Below the pieces are notes generated by a model that did not search any database, had not been told where the DNA came from, and worked only from the letters and a program-made list of their open reading frames with translations. From Eubacterium sp. UBA3720 (GTDB lineage: Bacteria; Bacillota; Clostridia; Lachnospirales; Lachnospiraceae): a DNA stretch of 16,649 nucleotides. The stretch covers positions 1 to 16,649 of the forward strand of contig DFHP01000060.1 in assembly GCA_002371335.1 (NCBI GenBank), read 5' to 3'. Below are positions 6,019 to 13,578 of the stretch, in pieces; the first letter of the stretch is position 1, and every line of letters starts with the position of its first letter. Position numbers and translations under genes: made by a program.

Positions 6019-6888
6019 ATGACCGGAAAACTATTTCTCGTGGCAACGCCCATCGGTAATCTGGAGGATATGCCGCCAAGGGCAGTCCGCATCCTGAAGG
6101 AAGCGGATGTGATCGCGGCGGAAGATACCAGGAACAGCATCAAGCTGCTGAATCATTTTGATATCCATGTATCCATGACCAGCTATCATGAATACAATAA
6201 ATATGACAAAGGGAAATATCTGGTGGACCGCATGCTCCGGGGAGAGACGGTGGCGCTGATCACAGACGCCGGAACGCCGGGTATATCCGATCCCGGGGAG
6301 GTCGTAGTACAGATGGCGGCGGAGGCCGGCATCGAAGTGTTTTCCGTGCCCGGACCGGCAGCTTTTGTCAGCGCGCTGATCATTTCGGGAATGCCCACAG
6401 GAAGCTTTGTGTTCGAAGCTTTTTTGTCCAGAGAGACGAAGGTGCGCAGGCAGGCCTTGGAAAGACTTAAGGATGAAACCAGGACAATGATCCTGTACGA
6501 AGCCCCGCATCATCTGGTAAAAACCCTGGAGGATCTTAAGGCGGTCCTCGGCGGGGACAGACGGATCGCCATCTGCAAAGAGCTTACAAAAAAGCATGAA
6601 AAGGTACTGCGCACGACGATCAGCGAGGCCGCCGCACTGTATGCCGAAGAAAAACCCCGGGGAGAGTACGTGCTTGTCATCCACGGAAAGACGGAGGAAG
6701 AACTGCGCCGTGAATCAGAGGAAAAATGGACACAGTATTCGGTGAAGGATCATGTACAGCATTACATAGATCAGGGCCGGGACAAAAAAACTGCCATGAA
6801 GCTGGCGGCAGCAGACCGGGGCTGCTCCAGAAGAGACATATATCAGGCGCTTCTGCAGGACACCGGCAAGGGCATAGAGCAGAGGTGA
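6019..6888 (+). CDS. rsmI: 16S rRNA (cytidine-1402-2'-O)-methyltransferase
   Basis: 289 residues, ATG 6019 after AAAAGGAAAAG. RsmI 2'-O-methylates C1402 of 16S rRNA in the decoding centre, with SAM as donor. It is a member of the tetrapyrrole-methylase fold. Motifs seen in order: LVATPIGNLEDMPPRA at the N-terminus, AAEDTRNSIKLLNHF, SYHEYN, the glycine-rich TDAGTPGISDPG near residue 85, VPGPAAFVSAL, and LYEAPHHLVKTL. Length matches the family. It is the last gene of the holB operon; no clear terminator follows, only a weak GCAAT/ATTGC hairpin at 6896-6909. Confidence 0.95.
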   Translation: MTGKLFLVATPIGNLEDMPPRAVRILKEADVIAAEDTRNSIKLLNHFDIHVSMTSYHEYNKYDKGKYLVDRMLRGETVALITDAGTPGISDPGEVVVQMAAEAGIEVFSVPGPAAFVSALIISGMPTGSFVFEAFLSRETKVRRQALERLKDETRTMILYEAPHHLVKTLEDLKAVLGGDRRIAICKELTKKHEKVLRTTISEAAALYAEEKPRGEYVLVIHGKTEEELRRESEEKWTQYSVKDHVQHYIDQGRDKKTAMKLAAADRGCSRRDIYQALLQDTGKGIEQR

Positions 6889-6963
6889 GGGATCTGCAAT
6901 TATTATTGCTATGCTCAGACGGGTTCAGAAAAGCCATGTGGAAAGTTATTTGTAAGGGTAACT

Positions 6964-7054
6964 TCGACTCGGATAGGGAGTCCCCCGCCTATAGGCGGTG
7001 GATAATGAATCAAATTTGACTCGGCGGAGGGGTTCAATCCCCTGTCTGAGTTGA
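6964..7054. repeat. Structured element, copy 2 (about 91 nt), between rsmI and hpf
   Basis: Same architecture as 2244-2337. A 15-bp closing stem pairs 6964-6978 with 7040-7054. A GAGTC/GACTC helix (6978-6982 with 7018-7022) and a CCGCC-TATA-GGCGG hairpin (6985-6998) lie inside, with GGGG-TTCAAT-CCCC at 7029-7042 as an alternative to the top of the closing stem. Relative to copy 1, one closing pair changes from G-C to A-T on both sides (6975/7043 versus 2255/2326), and three others change from A-T or T-A to wobble pairs. It ends 58 bases before the hpf -35 box, so it is outside the predicted hpf transcript. RNA families are known that sit upstream of hpf/raiA genes; membership could not be tested here. 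Confidence 0.65.
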
Positions 7055-7065
7055 ACAGGTTATGT

Positions 7066-7108
7066 CCGCGGCTGATGTCAGTTTCCGGCCGCGGCTGTTG
7101 TCAGTTTC
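7066..7108. repeat. Direct repeat of 20 bases at 23-bp period upstream of the hpf promoter
   Basis: CCGCGGCTGATGTCAGTTTC at 7066-7085 recurs at 7089-7108 with one change (A to T). The second copy ends 4 bases before the -35 box of the hpf promoter, where a regulator could bind. A simple duplication is equally possible. Confidence 0.6.
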
Positions 7109-7112
7109 ACGA

Positions 7113-7141
7113 TTGCAAATATACTGTCAAATTGTTATAAT
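7113..7141 (+). promoter_or_regulatory. hpf: Strong extended -10 promoter for hpf
   Basis: TTGCAA at 7113-7118 lies exactly 17 bases before a consensus TATAAT at 7136-7141, which is preceded by TG at 7133-7134. It predicts a transcript starting near 7148 with a leader of about 41 nt. Confidence 0.8.
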
Positions 7142-7188
7142 ACGATTAATATTACGTCCATTCACAGGGACGAAGAGGAGGCGGTTTG

Positions 7189-7716
7189 ATGAATATCAAT
7201 ATCAGAGGAAAAAATATCGAGGTCACGGAAGGACTTAGAAAGGCTATAAATACAAAGCTTGGGAAGCTGGAGAGATACTTCAAGCCGGATATGAGCATTG
7301 ACGTTACGCTGAGCGTTGAGAAAGAAAGACAGAAGATCGAGGTGACGATTCCTGTCAAAGGAAACATCATCCGTTCGGAGCAGGTCAGCAACGATATGTA
7401 CGTATCCATCGATCTCGTAGAAGAGGTCATCGAGAGACAGCTTCGCAAATATAAAAACAAACTTATCAACAGGCATCAGATGGGGGATACCTTCCAGAAG
7501 ACATTCCTTGAGAATGACTATCTCGAGGATGAGGAGATCCGTATCGAGAGGACAAAAAAATTTGACATCAAACCTATGTATCCGGAAGACGCCTGCGTAC
7601 AGATGGAGCTTCTCGGACACAATTTCTTCGTGTTCTGCAATGCAGAGACCAATCAGGTCAATGTAGTTTACAAGAGAAAAGGAAACACATACGGCCTGAT
7701 CGAACCCGAAGCATAA
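7189..7716 (+). CDS. hpf: Ribosome hibernation promoting factor, long form
   Basis: 175 residues. ATG 7189 is chosen because GAGGAGG at 7175-7181 lies seven bases upstream; the in-frame TTG just before it is too close to matter. The N-terminal domain (MNINIRGKNIEVTEGLRKAI, then KLGKLERYF) is the S30AE/HPF fold that occupies the mRNA and tRNA channel of the 30S subunit. After a linker, the C-terminal domain (FDIKPMYPEDACVQMELLGHNFFVF, NVVYKRKGNTYGLIEP) is the dimerisation module of long HPF, which pairs 70S ribosomes into 100S particles in stationary phase or stress. The gene is monocistronic, with its own promoter and terminator, and secA downstream as in many Clostridia. Confidence 0.96.
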   Translation: MNINIRGKNIEVTEGLRKAINTKLGKLERYFKPDMSIDVTLSVEKERQKIEVTIPVKGNIIRSEQVSNDMYVSIDLVEEVIERQLRKYKNKLINRHQMGDTFQKTFLENDYLEDEEIRIERTKKFDIKPMYPEDACVQMELLGHNFFVFCNAETNQVNVVYKRKGNTYGLIEPEA

Positions 7717-7721
7717 TAAAT

Positions 7722-7774
7722 AAAAACTTCCCGCATGTCATTTTTGAACAGTTTAATCATGAAGCGGGAGTTTT
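7722..7774 (+). terminator. Terminator after hpf
   Basis: AAAACT(T)CCCGC at 7723-7734 pairs with GCGGGAGTTTT at 7764-7774: 11 bp with one bulged T and a 29-base loop. The A-rich left arm and the T-run on the right suggest function in both directions. It begins 6 bases after the hpf stop. Confidence 0.65.
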
Positions 7775-7846
7775 AAAAAGAAATTACCGAATTCAACCGG
7801 CGGACACTGACGGAGCCATATTCAGACGGCTTCGCCGAAAAAAATG

Positions 7847-7873
7847 CCGCGGGAAACGGAGTATCCGCCGCGG
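7847..7873 (+). other. GC-rich hairpin in the secA leader region
   Basis: CCGCGG at 7847-7852 pairs with CCGCGG at 7868-7873, and CGGA/TCCG forms an inner stem around GTA. Its role is unknown. No convincing secA promoter was found in 7775-7965; TATGAT at 7889-7894 lacks a matching -35. Confidence 0.35.
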
Positions 7874-7907
7874 AAAGACACAGATCGATATGATCACAGT
7901 TTAAAAA

Positions 7908-7939
7908 TTACAGTTCGGTGCTTTTGCGCCGAACTGTAA
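7908..7939 (+). promoter_or_regulatory. 14-bp hairpin just upstream of the secA ribosome site
   Basis: TTACAGTTCGG at 7908-7918 is perfectly complementary to CCGAACTGTAA at 7929-7939. The stem continues through T-G, G-C and C-G to a TTTT loop. The next bases are AGTACGTTTTGGAG, ending in the likely secA Shine-Dalgarno. It may be an attenuator or a translational control element; the lack of an immediate T-run argues against a plain terminator. Confidence 0.5.
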
Positions 7940-7965
7940 AGTACGTTTTGGAGAATTACAGATTT

Positions 7966-10536
7966 ATGAAATTCACAGAAAAACTTTTTGGAACTCACAG
8001 CCAGAGAGAGTTAAAGAGAATTACGCCGATCATTGACAAGATCGAATCCCTGCGCCCGCAGATGCAGGAACTTTCAGACGATGAGCTGAAAGGAAAAACA
8101 CAGGAATTCAAGGAGCGTCTTTCCAAAGGCGAGACACTCGATGATATTTTGCCTGAGGCTTTTGCTACGGTGAGAGAGGCAGCTAAGCGTGTGCTTGGCA
8201 TGGAGCATTACCGTGTACAGCTGATCGGCGGTGTGATACTGCATCAGGGCCGTATCGCCGAGATGAAGACAGGTGAAGGTAAAACCCTTGTTTCCACACT
8301 GCCGGCATACCTGAACGCGCTGACGGGAAACGGCGTGCACATTATCACGGTCAACGATTACCTGGCAAGCCGTGATGCCGCCTGGATGGGAAAGGTCCAC
8401 GAATTTCTGGGACTTACCGTAGGCTGCGTTCTGAACGACATGAAAAATGACGAGAGGCGTGAGCAGTACAACTGCGACATCACCTACGTGACGAACAATG
8501 AATGCGGTTTTGACTATCTTCGTGATAACATGGTCATCTACAAGGAACAGCTGGTACAGCGGGGACTTGTTTACGCCATCATCGACGAGGTCGACTCCGT
8601 CCTGATCGACGAGGCCAGAACGCCTCTGATCATTTCGGGTCAGAGCGGAAAATCCACGAAGCTTTATGAGACCTGCGACATTCTGGCAAAACAGATGGAG
8701 AAAGGCGAGGCGTCCGGAGAATTCAGTAAGATCAACGCCATCATGGGCGAGGAGATCGAAGAGACGGGCGACTTCATCGTAAATGAAAAAGATAAAGTCG
8801 TGACTCTGACAGAGCAGGGCGTAGCAAAGGTAGAGAAATTCTTCCATATCCAGAATCTTTCCGATACGGAAAACCTGGAGATCCAGCATAACATCATTCT
8901 GGCGCTGCGTGCCCACAATCTGATGTTCAAGGATCAGGATTACGTGGTAAAGGACGATCAGATCATGATCGTTGACGAGTTCACAGGACGTCTGATGCCG
9001 GGACGCCGCTATTCCGATGGTCTGCATCAGGCCATCGAGGCGAAGGAGCACGTAAAGGTAAGACGTGAGAGCAAAACCCTTGCAACCATCACGTTCCAGA
9101 ACTTCTTTAACAAATATGCGAAAAAGAGCGGTATGACAGGTACGGCGCTTACTGAGGAACAGGAGTTCCGTGATATTTACGGTATGGACGTTATCGAGAT
9201 CCCGACGAACCGTCCGGTAGCGCGTGTGGATCACAACGACGCCGTATATATGACGCAGAAAGAGAAATTCAACGCAGTCTGCGACGAGGTCGTGGAGGCA
9301 CACGAAAGAAGACAGCCTGTCCTGGTGGGTACCGTAAATATCGATACGTCAGAGATGCTCAGCAAAATGCTCCGCAAGCGCGGCATCCAGCATCAGGTGC
9401 TGAACGCCAAGTTCCATGAGCTCGAGGCTGAGATCGTTTCCCACGCCGGCGAGGCAGGAACCGTTACGATCGCCACGAACATGGCCGGACGAGGAACAGA
9501 TATCAAGCTGGACGAGGAGGCGAGAGCTGCCGGCGGTCTGAAGATCATCGGTACTGAGCGCCATGAGTCCAGACGTATCGACAATCAGCTGCGCGGACGT
9601 TCCGGACGTCAGGGAGACGTCGGAGAATCCCGTTTCTATATTTCTCTGGAGGACGACCTGATGCGTCTGTTCGGTTCGGAGAAAATGATGAACGTATTCA
9701 AATCGATCGGCGTGCCCGAGGGCGAGCAGATCGAGCACAAAATGCTTACGTCAGCTATTGAGCGCGCTCAGCAGAAGATCGAGAGCAACAACTATGCCGT
9801 CAGAAAGAGCCTTCTGGATTACGACAGCGTAAACAACGAACAGCGTGAGATCATTTACAAAGAGCGCCGCCGCGTTCTGGACGGTGAAAACATGCGCGAC
9901 AGTATCCTGGGCATGCTCTATGATACGATCGACAGTACGGTCGACATGTGCATCGGCGAGGATTTTGACAGTGAAGAATGGGATCTCAAAGAGCTCAACC
10001 GCCTGATCCTTAATATAATCCCGATGAAACCTGTAGACAAGGAATTCACAGCGGGACTGAACAGACAGGAGCTGAAACAGCGTCTGAAAGAAAATGCGGT
10101 AGCCCTCTATGAAGAGAAAGAGTCGGAATTCCCGGATATCGAGCAGATGCGTGAGCTGGAGAGGGTTGTCCTTCTGAAGGTCATCGACCAGAAATGGATG
10201 GATCACATCGACGACATGGATCAGCTCCGTCAGGGTATCGGCATCCAGGCATACGGCCAGAGAGATCCGAAGGTAGAGTATAAGATGCTGGCGTACGACA
10301 TGTTTAACGAGATGACGTCCATGATCCAGCAGGATACGATCAGGCTTCTGTATCACGTACGTGTGGAGCAGAACGTAGAGCGCGAGCAGGTGGCTGAGGC
10401 CACCGGCACGAACAAGGACGATACATCCGTAAGAAAGCCGAAGGAGCGCAAAGAGAAAAAGATCTATCCGAATGACCCGTGTCCGTGCGGCAGCGGAAAG
10501 AAATACAAACAGTGCCACGGCCGCAGAACGGCGTGA
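7966..10536 (+). CDS. secA: Preprotein translocase ATPase SecA
   Basis: 856 residues from ATG 7966 (MKFTEKLFGTHSQRELKR). GGAG sits 12 bases upstream, a rather long spacing; the frame is open 16 codons further up, but that part overlaps the leader hairpin and is not SecA-like. SecA binds preproteins and drives them through SecYEG with ATP. Motifs seen: Walker A G103-EGKT107, Walker B D207-EVD with VLIDEARTPLIISG, GVHIITVNDYLASRDA, MTGTALTEEQEF, TIATNMAGRGTDIKL, GRSGRQGDVGESRFY, and a C-terminal SEC-C zinc tail with Cys839, Cys841, Cys850 and His851. It is full length and intact. A 44-base gap without a terminator leads to prfB, so cotranscription is likely. Confidence 0.98.
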   Translation: MKFTEKLFGTHSQRELKRITPIIDKIESLRPQMQELSDDELKGKTQEFKERLSKGETLDDILPEAFATVREAAKRVLGMEHYRVQLIGGVILHQGRIAEMKTGEGKTLVSTLPAYLNALTGNGVHIITVNDYLASRDAAWMGKVHEFLGLTVGCVLNDMKNDERREQYNCDITYVTNNECGFDYLRDNMVIYKEQLVQRGLVYAIIDEVDSVLIDEARTPLIISGQSGKSTKLYETCDILAKQMEKGEASGEFSKINAIMGEEIEETGDFIVNEKDKVVTLTEQGVAKVEKFFHIQNLSDTENLEIQHNIILALRAHNLMFKDQDYVVKDDQIMIVDEFTGRLMPGRRYSDGLHQAIEAKEHVKVRRESKTLATITFQNFFNKYAKKSGMTGTALTEEQEFRDIYGMDVIEIPTNRPVARVDHNDAVYMTQKEKFNAVCDEVVEAHERRQPVLVGTVNIDTSEMLSKMLRKRGIQHQVLNAKFHELEAEIVSHAGEAGTVTIATNMAGRGTDIKLDEEARAAGGLKIIGTERHESRRIDNQLRGRSGRQGDVGESRFYISLEDDLMRLFGSEKMMNVFKSIGVPEGEQIEHKMLTSAIERAQQKIESNNYAVRKSLLDYDSVNNEQREIIYKERRRVLDGENMRDSILGMLYDTIDSTVDMCIGEDFDSEEWDLKELNRLILNIIPMKPVDKEFTAGLNRQELKQRLKENAVALYEEKESEFPDIEQMRELERVVLLKVIDQKWMDHIDDMDQLRQGIGIQAYGQRDPKVEYKMLAYDMFNEMTSMIQQDTIRLLYHVRVEQNVEREQVAEATGTNKDDTSVRKPKERKEKKIYPNDPCPCGSGKKYKQCHGRRTA

Positions 10537-10580
10537 GCGTAAGCGGTAAAAAATAAGATATAAAGAAAGAAGGTGAAGCT

Positions 10581-11694
10581 GTGGTAGTAGAACTTGAGCA
10601 GTTCAAGACAGAATTGGCTGCGTTAAAAAAACCATTAGTGGAAGTGAGGGATTCACTTTGACCTCGCTAATAAGGAGCAGAGGATCAAAGAATTAGAAAG
10701 AAGAATGGAAGAGCCTGATTTCTGGGACGACCCGGACCGGGCCACTGCACAGACGAAAGAGCTGGGCAGTCTGAAGGACGACAGAGATACATATCATAAG
10801 CTGGAAAGCCAGATGGAGGACATCGAGACCATGATCGAGATGGGTCAGGAGGAAGACGACGCCTCTCTGGTACCTGAAGTTCAGGAAATGCTCGACGAAT
10901 TCAAGGAGGAGCTTGACGCGATCTCTATAAAAACGATGCTTTCCGGCGAGTATGATGACAGCAACGCGATCATGAAGCTGAATGCGGGTGCCGGCGGCAC
11001 CGAAGCCATGGACTGGTGCGGCATGCTTTACAGAATGTACACCCGCTGGGCAGAGCGCAAGGGCTTTAAAATCGAAGAGCTCGATTATCTCGACGGAGAT
11101 GAGGCGGGCGTCAAATCCGTCACATTCCAGGTAAACGGAACAAACGCATACGGTCTCCTTAAGAGCGAAAAAGGCGTACACAGGCTGGTAAGGATATCAC
11201 CGTTCAACGCAAACGGCAAGAGACAGACATCCTTTGTTTCCTGCGATGTCATGCCGGATATTGAAAAAGACATCGATATCGAGGTCCGCGATGAAGATAT
11301 CCGTATAGATACATATCGTTCCAGCGGCGCCGGCGGACAGCATATAAACAAGACGTCATCCGCGATCCGGATCACACATTTTCCTACGGGAATCGTTGTT
11401 ACATGCCAGAATGAACGTTCGCAGCATATGAATAAAGACAAAGCCATGCAGATGCTGAAGGCAAAGCTGTTCATGCTCGAGCAGGAAAAACAGGCGGAAA
11501 AGCTTTCCGATATCCGTGGTGAAGTGACGGATATAGCATGGGGACACCAGATCAGATCCTATGTGCTGCAGCCATATACAATGGTAAAAGATCTGCGCAC
11601 CGGATGTGAAAAGGGACAGGCAAGCGCTGTTCTTGACGGCGATCTGGATCCGTTCATCAACGCATATCTGAAATGGCAGGCCTTAAAAGGCTGA
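10581..11694 (+). CDS. prfB: Peptide chain release factor 2, with programmed +1 frameshift
   Basis: RF2 reads UAA and UGA and releases the finished chain. Translation starts at GTG 10581 (GAAGGTGA upstream) and runs 26 codons to CTT, followed by in-frame TGA at 10659-10661. Slipping one base forward at CTT TGA C gives GAC at 10660 and continues as DLANKEQRIKELERRMEEPD to TGA 11692-11694, about 370 residues in all. This is the classic autoregulatory frameshift: low RF2 lets the ribosome pause at UGA and shift. Codon-recognition SPF is at residues 206-208 and the catalytic GGQ at 251-253, both at the family's usual positions. It follows secA by 44 bases and precedes pheB by 21 bases. The first 26 codons lie in a different frame from the rest. 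Confidence 0.96.
10642..10662 (+). other. prfB +1 frameshift site
   Basis: CTT TGA C at 10656-10662 is the canonical slip site. The internal Shine-Dalgarno-like GAGGG is at 10646-10650, with AGGG followed by five bases before CTT, two more than the three-base gap of the well-studied E. coli site. AAGTGA 10642-10647 and TCACTT 10653-10658 are perfectly complementary, so the slip codon can lie in a hairpin whose loop holds the GGG. Confidence 0.9.
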
Positions 11695-11715
11695 TCTTCA
11701 CAGTCGAGGTGAACA

Positions 11716-12150
11716 ATGGGTGAAAAATACTATCTTGTAAAAGAAAAAGCAGTGCCGGAGATCCTGCTGAAGGTCCTGGAAGCAAAAAAGATCATGGCTT
11801 CAAAACACCTGACAGTGCAGCAGGCTGCGGAGCAGGTCGGCATCAGCCGAAGCTCGTTTTATAAATATCAGGAAGATATCCTGCCCTTTAAGGACAATGC
11901 GAAGGGAACGACCATCACGTTTATTTTGCAGATGAATGATGAACCCGGCATTCTCTCGGAGGTGCTCAAGATCATCGCCGAAAACCGCGGAAATATCCTG
12001 ACGATACACCAGTCAATTCCGCTGAACGGCGTAGCCACGCTGACAATCAGTGTGGAGACTGCCCTGGAGGAGGGAGATGTGGGTCACATGATCGACAGCA
12101 TCCAGGAAAGCCAGGGAGTCCATGATTTGAAAATATTAGGAAGAGAGTGA
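11716..12150 (+). CDS. pheB: ACT domain protein, PheB/UPF0735 family
   Basis: 144 residues, ATG 11716 after GAGGTGA. The N-terminal third has a helix-turn-helix-like segment (LTVQQAAEQVGISRSSFYKY); the C-terminal part is an ACT domain (TITFILQMNDEPGILSEVLKII, then NILTIHQSI and VATLTISVET). ACT domains bind amino acids and regulate enzymes or transcription. The family is named after the Bacillus gene pheB next to pheA and is often found beside homoserine dehydrogenase genes, as here, ten bases before hom. Its biochemical role is not established; regulation of hom or of the aspartate pathway is a context-based inference. Confidence 0.9.
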   Translation: MGEKYYLVKEKAVPEILLKVLEAKKIMASKHLTVQQAAEQVGISRSSFYKYQEDILPFKDNAKGTTITFILQMNDEPGILSEVLKIIAENRGNILTIHQSIPLNGVATLTISVETALEEGDVGHMIDSIQESQGVHDLKILGRE

Positions 12151-12160
12151 GGAAACGACA

Positions 12161-13381
12161 TTGATAAAAGCAGCTGTTCTCGGATTCGGCACCGTAGGCT
12201 CGGGCGTCGTGGAAGTTATAGAAAGAAACAATGAGATCATCAGTAAAAGAGTCGGAGATGATCTGAAAGTCAAATATGTCCTGGACCTGAGAGAATTCCC
12301 GGGAGATCCGGTTTCCGAGATCCTTGTACACGACTATAACATCATCCTCGAAGATCCGGAGGTATCCATTGTCGTGGAGACGATGGGCGGCATGAATCCG
12401 GCTTACGAGTTTACGAAGAAAGCCCTTCTGGCGGGCAAGAGCGTATGTACATCCAATAAGGAGCTGGTAGCAGAGCATGGACCTGAGCTGATGCGGATAG
12501 CGAAAGAAAAGAACGTCAATTATCTTTTCGAGGCAAGCTGCGGCGGCGGGATTCCGATCATTCGTGTGCTGAACACATCCCTTACCGCGGAAGTGATCGA
12601 AGAGATCTCCGGTATCCTTAACGGAACCACAAATTACATTCTGACAAAAATGGCAGCGGACGGCTCAGAGTTTGAGGACGCGCTGAAGGAGGCACAGGCC
12701 AACGGTTACGCCGAGCGGAATCCCGAGGCGGATATCATGGGCAAAGACGCCTGCCGGAAGATCGCCATCCTTTCATCTCTGGCTTTCGGAAAGCATCTGT
12801 CCTGGGAGCGGATCTATACGGAAGGTATCGCGGACATTACGGCTGCCGATATCAAATACGCAAAATCCATCGGCTGCAGCATCAAGCTTCTGGCAACGGC
12901 CCGCAGTATGGAAGGCGGCAGATATTCCGTTATGGTATCGCCTGTACTTATAGGACCGGATAATCCTCTGTACAGCGTCAACAGCGTTTTCAACGCGGTA
13001 TTCGTCCGCGGAAACATGCTCGGGGATTCCATGTTTTACGGAAGCGGCGCGGGTAAACTGCCGACGGCTTCAGCTGTCGTGGGCGATGTGGTAGAGCTTG
13101 CGAAACATCCGAATGACAATGTCATGATGGAGTGGAGCGAAGAGCCGATGGATCTGATCGATCAGGGAATGGCCAGAAGCCGTTTCTTTGTCCGCGTAAA
13201 CGGCACAGCCGCAGGAAAGCTTCCTGATATTCAGAAGGTTTTCGGCAATGTAGAGACGATAAGCATTCCGGGATTTACAGACGAGTTCGCTTTTGTGACG
13301 CAGGAAATGTCCGAACAGGAGTATAAAGAAAAAGAAGCGAAGATATCCGGGATCCTGAACATGATCAGAGCACGTATCTGA
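12161..13381 (+). CDS. hom: Homoserine dehydrogenase
   Basis: 406 residues from a TTG start at 12161; GAGG lies 8 bases upstream and no other start fits MIKAAVLGFGTVGSG. The enzyme reduces aspartate semialdehyde to homoserine with NAD(P)H, the branch point to threonine and methionine. The N-terminal Rossmann loop is G8-F-G-T-V-G13. The catalytic domain has GILNGTTNYILTKM and NPEADIMGKDACRKIAILSSLAFG, with the conserved acidic and lysine residues. The last ~75 residues (SRFFVRVNGTAAGKLPDIQKVF onward) look like the C-terminal ACT domain that gives feedback control in long Hom proteins. It is not fused to aspartokinase. It closes the secA-prfB-pheB-hom run and is followed by a strong terminator. 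Confidence 0.96.
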   Translation: MIKAAVLGFGTVGSGVVEVIERNNEIISKRVGDDLKVKYVLDLREFPGDPVSEILVHDYNIILEDPEVSIVVETMGGMNPAYEFTKKALLAGKSVCTSNKELVAEHGPELMRIAKEKNVNYLFEASCGGGIPIIRVLNTSLTAEVIEEISGILNGTTNYILTKMAADGSEFEDALKEAQANGYAERNPEADIMGKDACRKIAILSSLAFGKHLSWERIYTEGIADITAADIKYAKSIGCSIKLLATARSMEGGRYSVMVSPVLIGPDNPLYSVNSVFNAVFVRGNMLGDSMFYGSGAGKLPTASAVVGDVVELAKHPNDNVMMEWSEEPMDLIDQGMARSRFFVRVNGTAAGKLPDIQKVFGNVETISIPGFTDEFAFVTQEMSEQEYKEKEAKISGILNMIRARI

Positions 13382-13415
13382 AAAGATATCCGGATATAAA
13401 AAAGAATAAGCGACA

Positions 13416-13446
13416 GGCCGTATCCTTCCGGGTACGGCCCTTTTAT
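13416..13446 (+). terminator. Terminator after hom
   Basis: GGCCGTATCC 13416-13425 pairs with GGGTACGGCC 13430-13439 (10 bp, one T-G wobble) around a TTCC tetraloop, followed by CTTTTATAT and preceded by an A-rich stretch. Confidence 0.9.
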
Positions 13447-13454
13447 ATCAATCG

Positions 13455-13485
13455 AAGTCCGCGAGCGGACTTTATTTAGTTTTTC
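13455..13485 (+). terminator. Second terminator-like hairpin
   Basis: AAGTCCG 13455-13461 pairs with CGGACTT 13466-13472 around a 4-base loop, followed by TATTTAGTTTTT. It may back up the first terminator. Its T-run overlaps the metG -35 region. Confidence 0.55.
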
Positions 13486-13509
13486 ATACTTGTAATTATG
13501 TGGTATAAT
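13481..13509 (+). promoter_or_regulatory. Extended -10 promoter for metG-tatD
   Basis: A consensus TATAAT at 13504-13509 is preceded by TG at 13501-13502. A weak -35, TTTTCA at 13481-13486, is at 17-bp spacing. The predicted start is near 13516, giving a leader of about 63 nt, too short for a T-box. Confidence 0.75.
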
Positions 13510-13545
13510 AAGGCGAGTAGCTGTATCTTCGGGCAGGAGACGGCT

Positions 13546-13575
13546 ATGAATATATATGCAGGAGGCGTTTTTTGA
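13546..13575 (+). CDS. Putative 9-codon leader ORF before metG
   Basis: ATG 13546 opens MNIYAGGVF and stops at TGA 13573-13575. AGGAGA at 13534-13539 gives it a ribosome site at good spacing (6 bases). It is in frame with metG, separated from the metG ATG by only one codon (AAA). The GGAGG nearest to metG lies inside it, 13 bases before the metG ATG, which is too far for efficient direct initiation. Translational coupling or reinitiation is plausible but unproven. Confidence 0.4.
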   Translation: MNIYAGGVF

Positions 13576-13578
13576 AAA

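Noticed and set aside
7021..7054. tRNA gene suggested by the T-arm-like AGGGGTTCAATCCCCT
   Set aside because: There is no anticodon arm or D-arm in place, the loop has six rather than seven bases, and the closing stem is 15 bp instead of 7.
8074..9303. 409-residue open frame on the minus strand opposite secA
   Set aside because: It lies wholly within the highly conserved secA coding region and its sequence resembles no known family. Long antisense frames are common opposite GC-biased codons.
10581..10661. prfB as a pseudogene because of the early TGA
   Set aside because: The stop sits in the canonical CTT TGA C programmed frameshift context and the downstream frame is intact with SPF and GGQ motifs.
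13510..13578. T-box or SAM riboswitch upstream of metG
   Set aside because: The predicted leader is only about 63 nt and lacks a T-box sequence or the multi-stem layout of a SAM riboswitch.
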